A stretch of DNA of 64,000 bases, taken from contig CASFTW010000007.1 in the NCBI GenBank assembly GCA_949297785.1, positions 1 to 64,000 of the forward strand, read 5' to 3'. The notes under the pieces were generated by a model. It saw only the letters and a list, made by a program, of their open reading frames with translations. It made no database searches and had not been told where the DNA came from. The translations under genes were made by a program, and so were the position numbers. Below, piece by piece: positions 38,293 through 48,899 of this stretch (position 1 is the stretch's first letter; each line of letters begins with the position of its first letter). The stretch is from an uncultured Spirochaetales bacterium. GTDB lineage: Bacteria > Spirochaetota > Spirochaetia > Sphaerochaetales > Sphaerochaetaceae.

Positions 38293-40866
38293 TCATTTCT
38301 GGCTTACGACAACATTGTCACCGTCCATGCTTATGTGAACATCCTTTTCGGTTGTGAGAGTACCTGAAAGCATCGCCTTGGCAAGCGGGTTCTCGATCTC
38401 ATTCTGTATTGCCCTTCTGATAGGACGTGCACCGAATGTGGGATCGAAGCCCACACGGCCGATGAACGCAGCCACACTGTCATCCCAGGTAAGGTTATAA
38501 CCTCTCTTCTCAAGACGTTCTCTGAGCGTCTCGAGCTGAAGCGTGACAATCTTCTCGATCTGGGCCTTGCCGAGCGGATTGAATACAATGATCTCATCGA
38601 TTCTGTTGATGAACTCAGGCTTGAAGCTGGCTTCGATGATTGAAAGGATCTTCTCCTTGTCAACGTTTCCACCGCTTGCAAGTATCTCCTGAGAACCCAG
38701 GTTGCTAGTCATGATGATAATGGTATTCGTAAAATCCACAACACGCCCCTGCCCGTCTGTCAGACGGCCGTCATCAAGCACCTGGAGAAGAACATTGAAC
38801 ACATCGGGATGTGCCTTCTCAATCTCATCAAAGAGAATTACCGAATACGGTCTTCTCCTGACGACTTCGGTCAGCTGACCGCCCTGATCGTAGCCGACGT
38901 ATCCCGGGGGTGCACCGATAAGTCTCGATACAGAGTGCTTCTCCATGTACTCGGACATATCGATTCTGGTAAGAGCTTTCTCATCATCAAACAGGAAGGA
39001 GGCAAGCTTCTTTGCAAGCAGAGTCTTACCTACTCCCGTAGGACCTGCGAACAGGAAAGAACCGAGCGGTCTGTGCTCATCTGCAATACCGGTCTTGTTA
39101 CGTCTGATCGCATTTGAGACAGCATTGATTGCCGTATCCTGTCCGATGACTTCCTTTGAAAGTGTGTCCTCAAGATGCAGGTACTTGTCCATTTCGGAAG
39201 AAAGCATCTTTGCCACAGGCACTCCTGTCCAGGAAGAGACTATGCGCGCGATATCATCTTCCGTGACCTCTTCACGGAGCAGACGATGATCTTCCTTCTG
39301 AATCTCATTAAGGGCATCTTCCTTTGCCTTGATCTCTTTCTGCTTTGCAGGAATCAGGGCATACTTGATCTCGGCTGCCCTGTTGAGATTCCCTTCTCTT
39401 TCGCACAGCTGCTGTTCATTTGACAGCTTCTCTATCTCGCTTTTCAGCTCCTTCACGCCTGTGATGGCATTCTTCTCGTTGGTCCACTGCAGATGCATCG
39501 CATCGTGCTTGCTCTTGAGCTCCGCAAGCTCAGCCTCGATTTTCTCAAGCCTTTCCCTGCTGGCTTCATCAGTCTCACGGGAAAGAGCGCTCTTCTCAAC
39601 GGAAAGCTGCAGCATTTTCCTGTCAATCTTGTCAAGCTCCACCGGCTGGGATTCAATCTCCATCTTCAGCTGGCTTGCAGCCTCGTCCACAAGATCGATG
39701 GCCTTGTCAGGAAGGAAACGGTTCGTGATGTACCTGTCAGACAGCGTTGCGGCTGCAACAAGCGCCTCATCCTTGATCCTGACACCATGATGCACCTCAT
39801 ACCTCGGCTGAAGACCACGAAGGATCGCAATCGTATCCTCAACAGTAGGTTCCTTCGTATATACAGGCTGGAAACGGCGTTCAAGTGCCTTATCGCTTTC
39901 TATATACTTCCTGTATTCATCAAGGGTTGTCGCACCGATGGCATGAAGCTCACCGCGGGCAAGAGCCGGCTTGATCAGGTTGGACGCATCAGTGCTGCCT
40001 TCCGCCGCCCCTGCACCTACGATCGTATGAAGCTCATCAATGAAGAGAATGACTTCACCTTCACTCTTTGCGACTTCATTGATCACACCCTTGAGACGTT
40101 CCTCAAACTCGCCGCGGAACTTGGCACCGGCAACAAGAGAGCCCATATCGAGGCTGAGAAGGCGCTTTGTCTTCAGAGACTCAGGCACATCGCCTTTTGC
40201 GATACGCTGGGCAAGGCCTTCCACAATTGCAGTCTTGCCGACACCGGGTTCACCGATAAGAACAGGGTTGTTCTTCGTCTTTCTGCACAGGACCTGCATC
40301 ACACGTCTTATTTCCTCATCACGTCCGATGACAGGATCCATCTTTCCTTCCCTTGCAAGGGAGGTCAGATCCTTGCAGTACTTCTTGAGTGTCTGGAAGC
40401 TCTGCTCGGGATCCTGATTTGTGATCCTCTCGCTTCCGCGGACTTCCTTCAAAGCCTTCATAAGAGCTTCTTTGGAAATTCCGAGATGAATGAAAACCTC
40501 TCTTTCAGGACAGTCCACTTCCATCACGGCAAGAAGAAAATGCTCGGCCGAAGTATATTCATCCTTGAAATCCATGCGGATCTTGTCCGCTTTGTTGAAT
40601 GCATCATACGCATTCTGGGAAAGACTGCGCTGAACAGGACCATATGCCTTTGGAAGGGAATCCACAATCTTCCTCATTTCAGCTTCAAGCGAGGAAGAGG
40701 AAACACCTATCTTGTCGATAAGCGGCCTGACTATCCCCTCCTTCTGCGCAAGCAGTGCAACGAGGATATGAGCTATCTCAAGCTGACTGTGATTCTGTTC
40801 TCCTGCATACTGGTTGGCTGTTTCCACAGCTTCCTGCAGTTTAACCGTAAATTTATTGAAATCCAT
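38293..40866 (-). CDS. clpB: ATP-dependent chaperone ClpB
   Basis: Hexameric AAA+ disaggregase, 857 residues, working with DnaK on aggregated proteins. N domain with [20 protein letters not shown]; first AAA module with GEPGVGKT and [20 protein letters not shown]; a long coiled-coil middle domain; second AAA module with GPTGVGKT and [20 protein letters not shown]. The middle domain marks it as ClpB, not ClpA or ClpC. No CIRCE element is seen upstream. It lies between the tetR-like gene and the cas operon. Confidence 0.97.
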   Translation of the reverse strand: MDFNKFTVKLQEAVETANQYAGEQNHSQLEIAHILVALLAQKEGIVRPLIDKIGVSSSSLEAEMRKIVDSLPKAYGPVQRSLSQNAYDAFNKADKIRMDFKDEYTSAEHFLLAVMEVDCPEREVFIHLGISKEALMKALKEVRGSERITNQDPEQSFQTLKKYCKDLTSLAREGKMDPVIGRDEEIRRVMQVLCRKTKNNPVLIGEPGVGKTAIVEGLAQRIAKGDVPESLKTKRLLSLDMGSLVAGAKFRGEFEERLKGVINEVAKSEGEVILFIDELHTIVGAGAAEGSTDASNLIKPALARGELHAIGATTLDEYRKYIESDKALERRFQPVYTKEPTVEDTIAILRGLQPRYEVHHGVRIKDEALVAAATLSDRYITNRFLPDKAIDLVDEAASQLKMEIESQPVELDKIDRKMLQLSVEKSALSRETDEASRERLEKIEAELAELKSKHDAMHLQWTNEKNAITGVKELKSEIEKLSNEQQLCEREGNLNRAAEIKYALIPAKQKEIKAKEDALNEIQKEDHRLLREEVTEDDIARIVSSWTGVPVAKMLSSEMDKYLHLEDTLSKEVIGQDTAINAVSNAIRRNKTGIADEHRPLGSFLFAGPTGVGKTLLAKKLASFLFDDEKALTRIDMSEYMEKHSVSRLIGAPPGYVGYDQGGQLTEVVRRRPYSVILFDEIEKAHPDVFNVLLQVLDDGRLTDGQGRVVDFTNTIIIMTSNLGSQEILASGGNVDKEKILSIIEASFKPEFINRIDEIIVFNPLGKAQIEKIVTLQLETLRERLEKRGYNLTWDDSVAAFIGRVGFDPTFGARPIRRAIQNEIENPLAKAMLSGTLTTEKDVHISMDGDNVVVSQK

Positions 40867-40965
40867 ATTATGCCCTCCATGACGGACAGGCTGCTCACAA
40901 GTCCTAAATTAACAAGCGGCAAAGAAAACGGCAAGGAGAAAATTACGTGAAAGGAAAGAAAAATT

Positions 40966-41568
40966 TTACGCTTTCACCCGGTATGCTCCAAGGTATGTGG
41001 CAACAAAGTCCTTTGACTCATCTGCAGAGAAATTGCCAAGAAAAGCTATCTGGAAGCAGAACGCCTCAAGCAGCGTGAAAATATGGTTTGATACCTTGTT
41101 TATGTCACACTGTATGATTTCCCCTGCCTTTATGCCTGCATTGAGCAGCCGTTTGAAAAGAATCGTGAGCTTGACTGTTCTTTTCATGATTATGGTCGAG
41201 AAGTCCACATGATCCCTCTTGCTCTGCAGCATGACATCCATAAGTGACTGGAGCGCCGCCTCATTGTTGAGTGCCACGTCGATAATATCATTGCAGATAG
41301 CCTCGATACGGTCGACACAACCGCCGAGCTTCTCATCCCAGGCCATCTGTCCGTAACGCAGGAACATACGCCCGGTGACCAGCTTTACAGCATAATAATA
41401 GATCTCGTCCTTGTCCTTGAAATACTGGTAAAGCGTGGGACGGGAAAGTCCACACTGCTCTGCAATCAGTGACAGATTGCTGTCCCTGTAGCCTTCCTTT
41501 GCAAAGACATCCAGAGCCGTTTTGAGTATTTTGACCTTTCGTTCTTCGTGATCTATTTTCTTAGGCAT
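40966..41568 (-). CDS. TetR family transcriptional regulator
   Basis: Regulator of 200 residues. The N-terminal helix-turn-helix is KILKTALDVFAKEGYRDSNLS followed by IAEQCGLSRPTLYQYFKDKD; the C-terminal domain, which binds an unknown effector, is not recognisable. MPKKIDHEERKVKILK is taken as start; an ATG five codons earlier is possible, and neither has a strong ribosome-binding site. A TGTCT-N4-AGACA palindrome upstream may be its operator. Target genes are not evident; clpB lies downstream after a 99-base gap. Confidence 0.9.
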   Translation of the reverse strand: MPKKIDHEERKVKILKTALDVFAKEGYRDSNLSLIAEQCGLSRPTLYQYFKDKDEIYYYAVKLVTGRMFLRYGQMAWDEKLGGCVDRIEAICNDIIDVALNNEAALQSLMDVMLQSKRDHVDFSTIIMKRTVKLTILFKRLLNAGIKAGEIIQCDINKVSNHIFTLLEAFCFQIAFLGNFSADESKDFVATYLGAYRVKA

Positions 41569-41589
41569 GCTGACATAATACACCCTGAG

Positions 41590-41603
41590 TGTCTAAAAAG
41601 ACA
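41590..41603. promoter_or_regulatory. candidate TetR operator
   Basis: Perfect inverted repeat TGTCT-AAAA-AGACA 22 bases upstream of the regulator start, in its promoter region. Autoregulation is typical of the family; the site itself is inferred. Confidence 0.45.
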
Positions 41604-41664
41604 AGAATTAATTTAGTGTTAACAAAAAAATATTCAAATTCATGTTTTCATTCAGAAGCAATCC

Positions 41665-42603
41665 TCAGAACAGAGGCAGCACACCGTCGTCATCCTTGAG
41701 GAAAGACTTCTGCACGCCCCGGATTATCTCATCGCCATCGCTCACGCACCCGATGAGCAGAGGAGAAGACGGATCATGTTTCCTGTAATTCTCCTCTGCC
41801 TTTCTGAAATCTGTGTTCGCATAGCAGTATCTGCATCCGTTCGGGCAGGAATCATATGCGCCTATGTCACGGGATTCAATACAGTGACAGCCTTTTCTCA
41901 TTCCCCTGTGCCTGAGATGGCGGAAGTCCGCATTGTTCGCTCTGCCCAGGATTTCAAGTGTCATGCAGCCGGACCTGTGGATCCCGTAGCGGGAATAATC
42001 GGCATCAGTGCCGCATGTCTGGATATGAATCCCGTTTTCAGCAGCGATTCTTCCAAGTCCGCAGGCAAGCATATCCATCTCAGCCAGAGAAAGAGGAATC
42101 AGGGATGGAAAATTGTATTCAAGCTTCCTGTACATCTCCACGAAACTGAAAATGCACCTGTCAATATGAGGAGCAAGCTTTCCGGCCATATAACTGAAAG
42201 TTTCAAGATGTCTTTCCACTGTGTATTCCCCACTCAGCAAAACCGGGTCATAGCGCCATGCGACCCTTTGTCTGCCAACTGCAAGAGACAATGCGGCAAG
42301 AGTTTGGATGCTTTCATCTACCAGCGGCACATTCTGTTCTATATCCCTCCCGTATGCAGTGATGGTATAGAAGAAATAAGTATTGAATCTGTCTGTGATC
42401 TCTCTAAGATGCGGCAGGATCGGACGGTAGTTCTTCGAACAGAAGACAACGCAATCCACGACAGATGGATCAAGTTCATACCTTATTATTTTAGACGGAA
42501 AGAGAGGGTTTCGAGTGTACACAAAGCCCTGCCTGAATCTCTCAAGCAGCCAGGGTGTGTAATACTGGACAGTATCAGTTCTTCCGCCTGTATTGATGAT
42601 CAT
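41665..42603 (-). CDS. DUF1848 family protein with C-terminal cysteine cluster
   Basis: Protein of 312 residues matching DUF1848: IINTGGRTDTVQYYTPWLLE at the N-terminus, VVFCSKNYRPILPHL and WRYDPVLL in the core. The C-terminal third is Cys-rich (GCHCIESRDIGAYDSCPNGC then RYCYAN), with a CX3CX2C at Cys253, Cys257 and Cys260 that has radical-SAM spacing but the wrong position for a normal radical SAM enzyme. An iron-sulfur site is likely. Function unknown. Divergent from the DUF4954 gene. Confidence 0.85.
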   Translation of the reverse strand: MIINTGGRTDTVQYYTPWLLERFRQGFVYTRNPLFPSKIIRYELDPSVVDCVVFCSKNYRPILPHLREITDRFNTYFFYTITAYGRDIEQNVPLVDESIQTLAALSLAVGRQRVAWRYDPVLLSGEYTVERHLETFSYMAGKLAPHIDRCIFSFVEMYRKLEYNFPSLIPLSLAEMDMLACGLGRIAAENGIHIQTCGTDADYSRYGIHRSGCMTLEILGRANNADFRHLRHRGMRKGCHCIESRDIGAYDSCPNGCRYCYANTDFRKAEENYRKHDPSSPLLIGCVSDGDEIIRGVQKSFLKDDDGVLPLF

Positions 42604-42705
42604 GGTGGGAATTATAAGACAAAATAGCTTTTCATTATACTGTTTTTATCATTCTCACCCTCCACTTCTCTTGAAACGCAAATCTTAAAGAAAGAAAATT
42701 TTTCC

Positions 42706-44859
42706 ATGAAAGACATAAACCGCGTAAGCATTGTTGATAAGAAAGGATTCGGTTCATCATTCGTAAGCACGGAATTCCTGCACAAGGAAGAAGATGAATT
42801 TCTTTTCCGTTTCCGCCAGGTCCCGATGGACGGGTACAGAAAACTCACAGAGGAAGAAACAGACAAACTGAAAGCTAACGGCAACGAAGCCTCATCCTGG
42901 GATGATATTCTTGTAAAAGACCCGTTTGATCCTTCCCTTGTAAAAAGGAACACGTTTTACGGACTGTGCCGTCTTGGACCGTTTGAAGACAGGATGCTGG
43001 CTTTCCACGATTTCTACATGCCGATCGGCATCACTGATTCCACAGTGATCAGCAGCGACATACTGTCAGACTGCGCTGTCCATCACTGCCACTATATAAG
43101 CCACTACATAATAGGAAAAGAATCAATAATATACAGAGTCGGAGAACTGCAGACAACGAATCACGCAAAGTTCGGCGTCGGTGTCATCAAGGAAGGAGAA
43201 AGTGAGGATCTCCGCATCAGCATCAGCGTGATGAATGAAGCCGGGGGACGCGAGATCCTCCCATTTGTCGGCATGAACACGGCAGATGCGTATATATGGG
43301 CAAAATACAGGGACAGGAAAACCCTCATGAAAAGGCTGACGGTCTTCACCGAAAACACTGTTCCATTCAGACGCGGTGTTTACGGTATCGTGGGACAGCA
43401 CTGTGTGATAAAAAGCTGTCACATTATAAAGGACGTCAACTTCGGGCCGGCTGCATATGTCAAAGGCTGCAACAAACTGAAGAACCTGACAGTCGACTCA
43501 AGCGAGGAAGAACCCGTCCAGCTCGGAGAGGGAATCGAGCTGGTAAACGGAATAATCGGAAGAGGATGCAGAGTATTCTACGGCTGCAAGGCCATACGCT
43601 TTGTCATGGCAAGCCACAGCAATCTGAAATATGGTGCACGTCTTATTCATTCCTATCTCGGCGACAACAGCACTGTAAGCTGCTGTGAAGTCCTGAACAA
43701 TCTCATCTTCCCATTTCATGAAGAACACCATAACAACTCGTTCCTGATCGCATCCCTTATCAAAGGGCAGAGCAACATGGCGGCAGGCGCGACTGTGGGC
43801 TCAAACCACAACTCAAGGGGCAACGACGGTGAGCTGTGTGCAGGCAGAGGCTTCTGGCCCGCTCTTTCCACAACGCTGAAACATGACAGCTGCTTTGCAT
43901 CATTCTGTCTCATCACAAAAGGCAATTACCCCGCCGAACTCTGCGTTCCCCTTCCTTTCTCCATGGTAACGGACAACTCACAGAAAGGGAGACGGGAAGT
44001 GATGCCGGCATACTGGTGGATGTACAACATGTATGCACTTGCGAGAAACAGCTGGAAATTCTCAAACAGGGACAGGAGAATTGAAAAACCTGTATCAATT
44101 GAAACAGATTTTCTCGCGCCGGACACTGTCAATGAGATCATAAATGCCGTTTCGCTCATGGAACTGTGGACAGGCAGAAGTGCACTGGAAGAAGAAAACA
44201 GCGACGAATACTGCCGGCAGTATGGCAGAAGCCTGCTCAGGAAAGGAGAAAAACTTCGTTTTGAAGTGCTTTCTGACACTATTGAGCACTCACCATTCCC
44301 TGTGCGTATTCTCAAGCCGGTCAAGGCTTATGCTGCCTACCATGATATGCTGCTCTTCTATGGGATGAAGACTCTTTCGAAATGGGCTGATGATCATGAT
44401 CTTACGGCACAGGATGTGCTTACGGATTTCCATAGCAGTGAAATTGAACCATTTGAGAATATCGGGGGACAGCTTGTAAGCTCAGCACGTCTTGAAAAGC
44501 TCCTTTCAGATATTGAGCGCGGGAGAATAAACTCATGGGATGAAGTGCATGCTGAATACAGACATCTGGCAGAAGTATATGAAGAAGACAGACTGCGTCA
44601 TGCAATAGCCGTTCTTGAGTATCTGGCAGAAAATGAAGAGAAGAGCATAAAAGACCTGCTGCCGATATGGGATGAAAAATGCACAGATCTGAATGCCTGG
44701 ATAAAAAAGGAAGCCATCCATACGAAACAGAAGGATTACGAGAATGAATTCCGCTGGGTCACATACCGCAACAGGGAAGAAAGGGAAGCCGTGCTTGGCG
44801 GCAAAATAACTTCAGTCAAATTCACGCTGCCGCACTATGACGGATTCAGGAAAAAATGA
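42706..44859 (+). CDS. DUF4954 family protein (left-handed beta-helix)
   Basis: Protein of 717 residues resembling DUF4954 proteins of spirochaetes and Bacteroidetes. The middle (about 90-430) has many short Val/Ile/Cys-spaced repeats such as TVISSDILSDCAVHHCHYIS and CHIIKDVNFGPAAYVKGCNK, typical of hexapeptide left-handed beta-helices seen in sugar-nucleotide acyl- and nucleotidyltransferases. NMAAGATVGSNHNSRGND is a conserved-looking core. The C-terminal part is helical and charged. Enzyme activity has not been assigned to the family. Confidence 0.8.
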   Translation: MKDINRVSIVDKKGFGSSFVSTEFLHKEEDEFLFRFRQVPMDGYRKLTEEETDKLKANGNEASSWDDILVKDPFDPSLVKRNTFYGLCRLGPFEDRMLAFHDFYMPIGITDSTVISSDILSDCAVHHCHYISHYIIGKESIIYRVGELQTTNHAKFGVGVIKEGESEDLRISISVMNEAGGREILPFVGMNTADAYIWAKYRDRKTLMKRLTVFTENTVPFRRGVYGIVGQHCVIKSCHIIKDVNFGPAAYVKGCNKLKNLTVDSSEEEPVQLGEGIELVNGIIGRGCRVFYGCKAIRFVMASHSNLKYGARLIHSYLGDNSTVSCCEVLNNLIFPFHEEHHNNSFLIASLIKGQSNMAAGATVGSNHNSRGNDGELCAGRGFWPALSTTLKHDSCFASFCLITKGNYPAELCVPLPFSMVTDNSQKGRREVMPAYWWMYNMYALARNSWKFSNRDRRIEKPVSIETDFLAPDTVNEIINAVSLMELWTGRSALEEENSDEYCRQYGRSLLRKGEKLRFEVLSDTIEHSPFPVRILKPVKAYAAYHDMLLFYGMKTLSKWADDHDLTAQDVLTDFHSSEIEPFENIGGQLVSSARLEKLLSDIERGRINSWDEVHAEYRHLAEVYEEDRLRHAIAVLEYLAENEEKSIKDLLPIWDEKCTDLNAWIKKEAIHTKQKDYENEFRWVTYRNREEREAVLGGKITSVKFTLPHYDGFRKK

Positions 44860-44896
44860 TCAGATCCGGCATGCCGTGATCGCATGCCGGAGACTT

Positions 44897-47119
44897 TCAG
44901 GCAACAGGACCAATAGTGCATTTCTTACCATGGACCAGAATCTCACAAGGTTTTCCGGATGTAAATGCTGCACCATTCTCATTTACACTCACAGTGATGA
45001 TGTTTCCACGGAAATTCACATTGAAACCATACGCCCTCCACTGCTCAGGCAGTATCGGGGCAAACGAAGGAAGGCCATCCTGTATGCAGAAACCGCCCAG
45101 CCCCTTGAATATTGTCAGGTAGCTTCCACCCATATTCGCCGTGTGTATTCCGTCTCTCGTATTGCCGTGACTGTCTTCAAGATCAATCTCGCTTGAGGAT
45201 CCGAAATAAGAAAGACCTTCATCGACAAGCCCGAGAGCAAAAGACTGAAGGGCGAATATGCACTTCGAGAGCGACGAATCATGAGTTGTGACACTCTCGT
45301 AATAACGTATTGAATTCAGCATCCTTTTCCTTGTCGTATATTGCGGATACAGGAGATGAGCAAGAACAGTATCGGCCTGCTTGCATACCTGCCGGCGGTA
45401 CAGGTAAAGAGGATGGTAATGCAGCAGCATCGGCCTCTTGTCATGCGGAACACCTGAAAGATCCAGCCTTTTCTTGTACAGAAAAGAATCATCCTGGGCA
45501 TCGACATCCTTCTCACCGTCATGAGGAAGATATATCTGTCCGGCTGCTTTTGCAAACTCATCCAGCATCTCATCACTGTAATTGAAGGACAGGTGTTTCC
45601 CCCTGCCAGTGAAGTCTTTCATCAAAGCTGCGGTTTTCTCGAAATCATATCTGGCACAGCAGTTTGTATAAAAGTTATTGTTCACTATGCAGGTGTATTC
45701 ATCAGGTCCCGTCACATCGTGGATCTCGAAACCCCGTGGTGTATACACTCCGGTATCGAGCCAGAGCAGGCAGATTTCATAAAGCATTTCAAGGCCCATG
45801 CTGATCATGAAGTCCTCATCACCGCTCATCTCATAGTATTCGATCACGGCATGTGCCACAGCCCCGTTGATATGATACTGGGCAGTACCGGATGGAAAGT
45901 AGCCGCTGCACTCTTCTCCGTTTATCGTACGCCAGGGATAAAGAGCTCCAGACTCATGTCCGAGAATACGCGCGTTCGCCCTTGCCTTGTCCAGCATTCG
46001 GTAGCGGTAAGTGAGCAGATTGCGCGAAAGAGATGGCATGATCAGAGAGAAGATCGGCTGGACATACATCTCGGTATCCCAGAAATAATGACCTTCATAG
46101 CCTTCTCCGGACAAGCCCTTTGCCGCAAGATGGCAGAAACCATCCCGGCCTGCAGACTGCAGCAGGGAAAAGAGATTGTAGTTGATGGCGCTCTCAAGCC
46201 GGTCATCACCCTCAAGGAAGAATCCGGTTCTGTGCCAGAAATCCGACATATAATTTTTCTGCTTTTCAGCAAGGCCGTCGTAAGTTAGACTGAGTGCACT
46301 CTGCAGCTCATCAAGTGCGGCCTGATCCGTATCGCGGCAGCGTACAGAATCGGCAAACGAGACCAGACGTGTGAAAGTAAAGCCTTTTTCATTTGATATG
46401 CTGAATTTTCTCTCTGCGACATCATCATTCACGAAAAGACTCATGGCAGCAGAAGATATATTGTCATGCACGGCACTTGAGACTTCAATGCCGGATGTGT
46501 TTGTCCTCACTTTCACAAGAGAAATGGAATCACCCTTTATAACTGTCTCCACGATGGAAAGGAAATCTCCGGCTTCAGAAGCAAGACGCGGGTCGGATGA
46601 ATCATGAAAATTGGAGACCTTGCTGTGATGTCCGGTCACGACTGTGAAATCATGACGGCTGCTGCCTGTGACCCGGCAGCGTAAGGCGAAAACACCGGGA
46701 AGGACAAATGAGCAGAATCTCTCATAGACAAGAGAGACAGAACTCCCGTCCTTGAGAAAAAAGGTGAAAGCTCTGGATACAGTGCCGCAATCAAGATCCG
46801 CACTCCGTTCATACGCACCGCGCACTGTCACAAGTTCTCCATCCGCCCATATCCTTATATCCTGCACCTCTGCAAGATTGACTATTGTCTGTTTTCTGTC
46901 GACAAGTCCGTAAAGCGGTTCCGCCTGACTCATTGAAGTTATGTCATACACTCCGTTTATGTAACAGCCCCTGACTGACCTCACATCACAGCAATATCCC
47001 TCCTCAAAAGCCCCTCTGATCCCTATATATCCGTTTGCAGTATGGAAAACAGACTCACCCTGTTCGAGATCGTGTCTGTCCACGTGATCATATTTTCTCA
47101 CTATTTTTCTGTTTCTCAT
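44897..47119 (-). CDS. glycoside hydrolase family 65 phosphorylase
   Basis: GH65 enzyme, 740 residues, which splits an alpha-linked glucose disaccharide with phosphate to beta-glucose 1-phosphate. N-terminal beta-sandwich with ESVFHTANGYIGIRGAFEEG; the (alpha/alpha)6 barrel contains GYEGHYFWDTEMYVQP and the catalytic Glu474 in IHDVTGPDEYTC. Known activities are maltose, trehalose, kojibiose and nigerose phosphorolysis; I cannot choose. It overlaps the upstream permease by four bases, so the imported sugar is probably its substrate. No beta-phosphoglucomutase gene is in the window. Confidence 0.93.
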   Translation of the reverse strand: MRNRKIVRKYDHVDRHDLEQGESVFHTANGYIGIRGAFEEGYCCDVRSVRGCYINGVYDITSMSQAEPLYGLVDRKQTIVNLAEVQDIRIWADGELVTVRGAYERSADLDCGTVSRAFTFFLKDGSSVSLVYERFCSFVLPGVFALRCRVTGSSRHDFTVVTGHHSKVSNFHDSSDPRLASEAGDFLSIVETVIKGDSISLVKVRTNTSGIEVSSAVHDNISSAAMSLFVNDDVAERKFSISNEKGFTFTRLVSFADSVRCRDTDQAALDELQSALSLTYDGLAEKQKNYMSDFWHRTGFFLEGDDRLESAINYNLFSLLQSAGRDGFCHLAAKGLSGEGYEGHYFWDTEMYVQPIFSLIMPSLSRNLLTYRYRMLDKARANARILGHESGALYPWRTINGEECSGYFPSGTAQYHINGAVAHAVIEYYEMSGDEDFMISMGLEMLYEICLLWLDTGVYTPRGFEIHDVTGPDEYTCIVNNNFYTNCCARYDFEKTAALMKDFTGRGKHLSFNYSDEMLDEFAKAAGQIYLPHDGEKDVDAQDDSFLYKKRLDLSGVPHDKRPMLLHYHPLYLYRRQVCKQADTVLAHLLYPQYTTRKRMLNSIRYYESVTTHDSSLSKCIFALQSFALGLVDEGLSYFGSSSEIDLEDSHGNTRDGIHTANMGGSYLTIFKGLGGFCIQDGLPSFAPILPEQWRAYGFNVNFRGNIITVSVNENGAAFTSGKPCEILVHGKKCTIGPVA

Positions 47120-47961
47120 TTCACTGCTCCGGCTACAACGCCCTTTATGATGTATTTCTGGGCACAGAAATAGAAAATGACAACGGGGATGATCGTCAGC
47201 GTGAGGCCGGCCATGGCCTCATTCCACTGTATTGTGAAAACCCCGAAGAAACTGCTTGTGGAAAGAGGAATCGTCCTCAGGTCCTTTCCGTTGAGCACAA
47301 GGGATGGAAGCAGATAATCATTCCATATCCAGATGATGTCAAGAATGATCACAGTCATTATCGTTGGTTTCATTATCGGAAATGAAATGCGGAAAAACAC
47401 GCCAAACCGGCTGCATCCGTCAAGCGTGGCCGCCTCCTCAAGTGAAACGGGAATGCTCTTCACAAAGCCGTGAAAAAGGAATACTGCAAGAGACATGCCG
47501 AAACCGATATACATGAAGACAATGCCGTAACGGGTATTGAGAACAGGAATGCCAAGGTATTCCCTTGACCACTTCATCATCTGTACAAGAGGCATCATGA
47601 GAGTGTGGAAAGGAATGAGCATTGTCGCCACGAAGGCAAAATAAAGGAACCGGCTTTTCCTGTCATCGGTGCGTGCAAGCATCCATGCACACATGGAAGA
47701 GAAAATTACGATGAAGAAAACGGAGACAACAGTGACAAGGAGCGAATTCATGAAGCTTGTCAGGAAGTTCATTCTCTCTATCGCCTCGGCATAGTTCTCT
47801 ATCCTCAGCACAGATGGGAATGCGACAGGACTCATATAAAGCTCCGCCCTGTTCTTGAAACTGTTGATGACCATGATGTAAAGGGGAATGAGGAAACACA
47901 GGCCAAGAAGCATCATCAGAGCGGACGCAGCTGTGGAAAGAACTTTTCTTCCGGCTTTCAT
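47116..47961 (-). CDS. carbohydrate ABC transporter permease (MalG/LacG type)
   Basis: Inner-membrane permease, 281 residues with six predicted spans. The EAA loop that docks the ATPase reads SLEEAATLDGCSRFGVFFRI; MVINSFKNRAELYMSP follows the first span as in CUT1 permeases. It overlaps both neighbours by four bases, giving a tightly coupled permease-permease-GH65 block. The operon has no ATPase gene, so a shared MsiK/UgpC-type ATPase encoded elsewhere is expected. Confidence 0.95.
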   Translation of the reverse strand: MKAGRKVLSTAASALMMLLGLCFLIPLYIMVINSFKNRAELYMSPVAFPSVLRIENYAEAIERMNFLTSFMNSLLVTVVSVFFIVIFSSMCAWMLARTDDRKSRFLYFAFVATMLIPFHTLMMPLVQMMKWSREYLGIPVLNTRYGIVFMYIGFGMSLAVFLFHGFVKSIPVSLEEAATLDGCSRFGVFFRISFPIMKPTIMTVIILDIIWIWNDYLLPSLVLNGKDLRTIPLSTSSFFGVFTIQWNEAMAGLTLTIIPVVIFYFCAQKYIIKGVVAGAVK

Positions 47962-48839
47962 AACTGCACCTCCTTTCTCTTCGTAATAGCAACCTGTGTG
48001 AGAGTGACAATGGCAACAAGGAAGAAGAATATGATTGCCTTTGCCTGTCCATAACCGTATCTGTTGTAACTGAAGATCTCATTGTAGATATTCATCGCGA
48101 AAAGCTCCGTCGCATTGGCAGGACCGCCTCCTGTCAGAGCCAGGTTTATATCGTAAATCTTGAAGCAGTTGGAAAGTGTGTAGAAAATGCAGACAGTAAC
48201 TGCAGGCATGATGAGAGGAAACGTTATCCTGAAAAAACGGGTGAAGGCACCGGCTCCGTCTATCTTCGCGGCTTCGATCAGATCATCAGGGACGCTCTGC
48301 AGCCCGGTTATGTAGATTATCATGACATAACCTGCCATCTGCCAGGTCATGACAACAACAAGGGAGAAAAGCGCAAAATGAGGATCAAGCAGCCAGTTGA
48401 AGAAGATTCCTGTCCATCCTGTAATCTCCCCGATTGAGCGGAAAGTATCGGAAAGGATGAACTTCCAGATGTAGCCGAGGATAAGACCTCCGATAAGATT
48501 CGGCATGAAGAACATCGTTCTTGCCACATTGCTTCCCTTAAGCTTTGCAGTGACCAGAAGCGCAAGCGCCAGACCGGTCACATTGATCGTGACAACCGCC
48601 ATGAGAGTAAAAGCGAGTGTATGCACTGCACTTGCAATGAATCTTTCATCAGTGAAGATGCGTTTGAAGTTGTCCAGACCGACAAATGTCATCGGATTGA
48701 GCGCGATGCCGTCCCAGTCCACGAAAGAATAGCCGATTCCTATCACGAAAGGCACGATGACCACCAGAAAGAATGCAAAGGTCGCAGGCAGAGTGAATAC
48801 AAGATAGATAAGTCTTTCATTCTTTCTGTTGGTTACCAT
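47958..48839 (-). CDS. carbohydrate ABC transporter permease (MalF/UgpA type)
   Basis: Inner-membrane permease, 293 residues from MVTNRKNERLIYLVFTLPAT, chosen for the strong AAGGAGGAG before it; the frame runs 19 codons further upstream. Six membrane spans, EAA loop VPDDLIEAAKIDGAGAFTRF, and the Gly-rich ALTGGGPANATELFAMNIY region before the last span, all CUT1 features. It forms the heterodimeric channel with the downstream permease. Confidence 0.95.
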   Translation of the reverse strand: MVTNRKNERLIYLVFTLPATFAFFLVVIVPFVIGIGYSFVDWDGIALNPMTFVGLDNFKRIFTDERFIASAVHTLAFTLMAVVTINVTGLALALLVTAKLKGSNVARTMFFMPNLIGGLILGYIWKFILSDTFRSIGEITGWTGIFFNWLLDPHFALFSLVVVMTWQMAGYVMIIYITGLQSVPDDLIEAAKIDGAGAFTRFFRITFPLIMPAVTVCIFYTLSNCFKIYDINLALTGGGPANATELFAMNIYNEIFSYNRYGYGQAKAIIFFFLVAIVTLTQVAITKRKEVQL

Positions 48840-48899
48840 ACTTCTCCTCCTTTTCAATGCAGGGCCTGCCGTGAGACAGACCCTGCAGGATATCATCTG

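Noticed and set aside
39493-40950. Plus-strand frame of 485 codons opposite clpB
   Set aside because: Antisense shadow of a conserved gene; no family resemblance or ribosome-binding site.
40867-40965. CIRCE/HrcA operator upstream of clpB
   Set aside because: No TTAGCACTC-N9-GAGTGCTAA or close variant is present.
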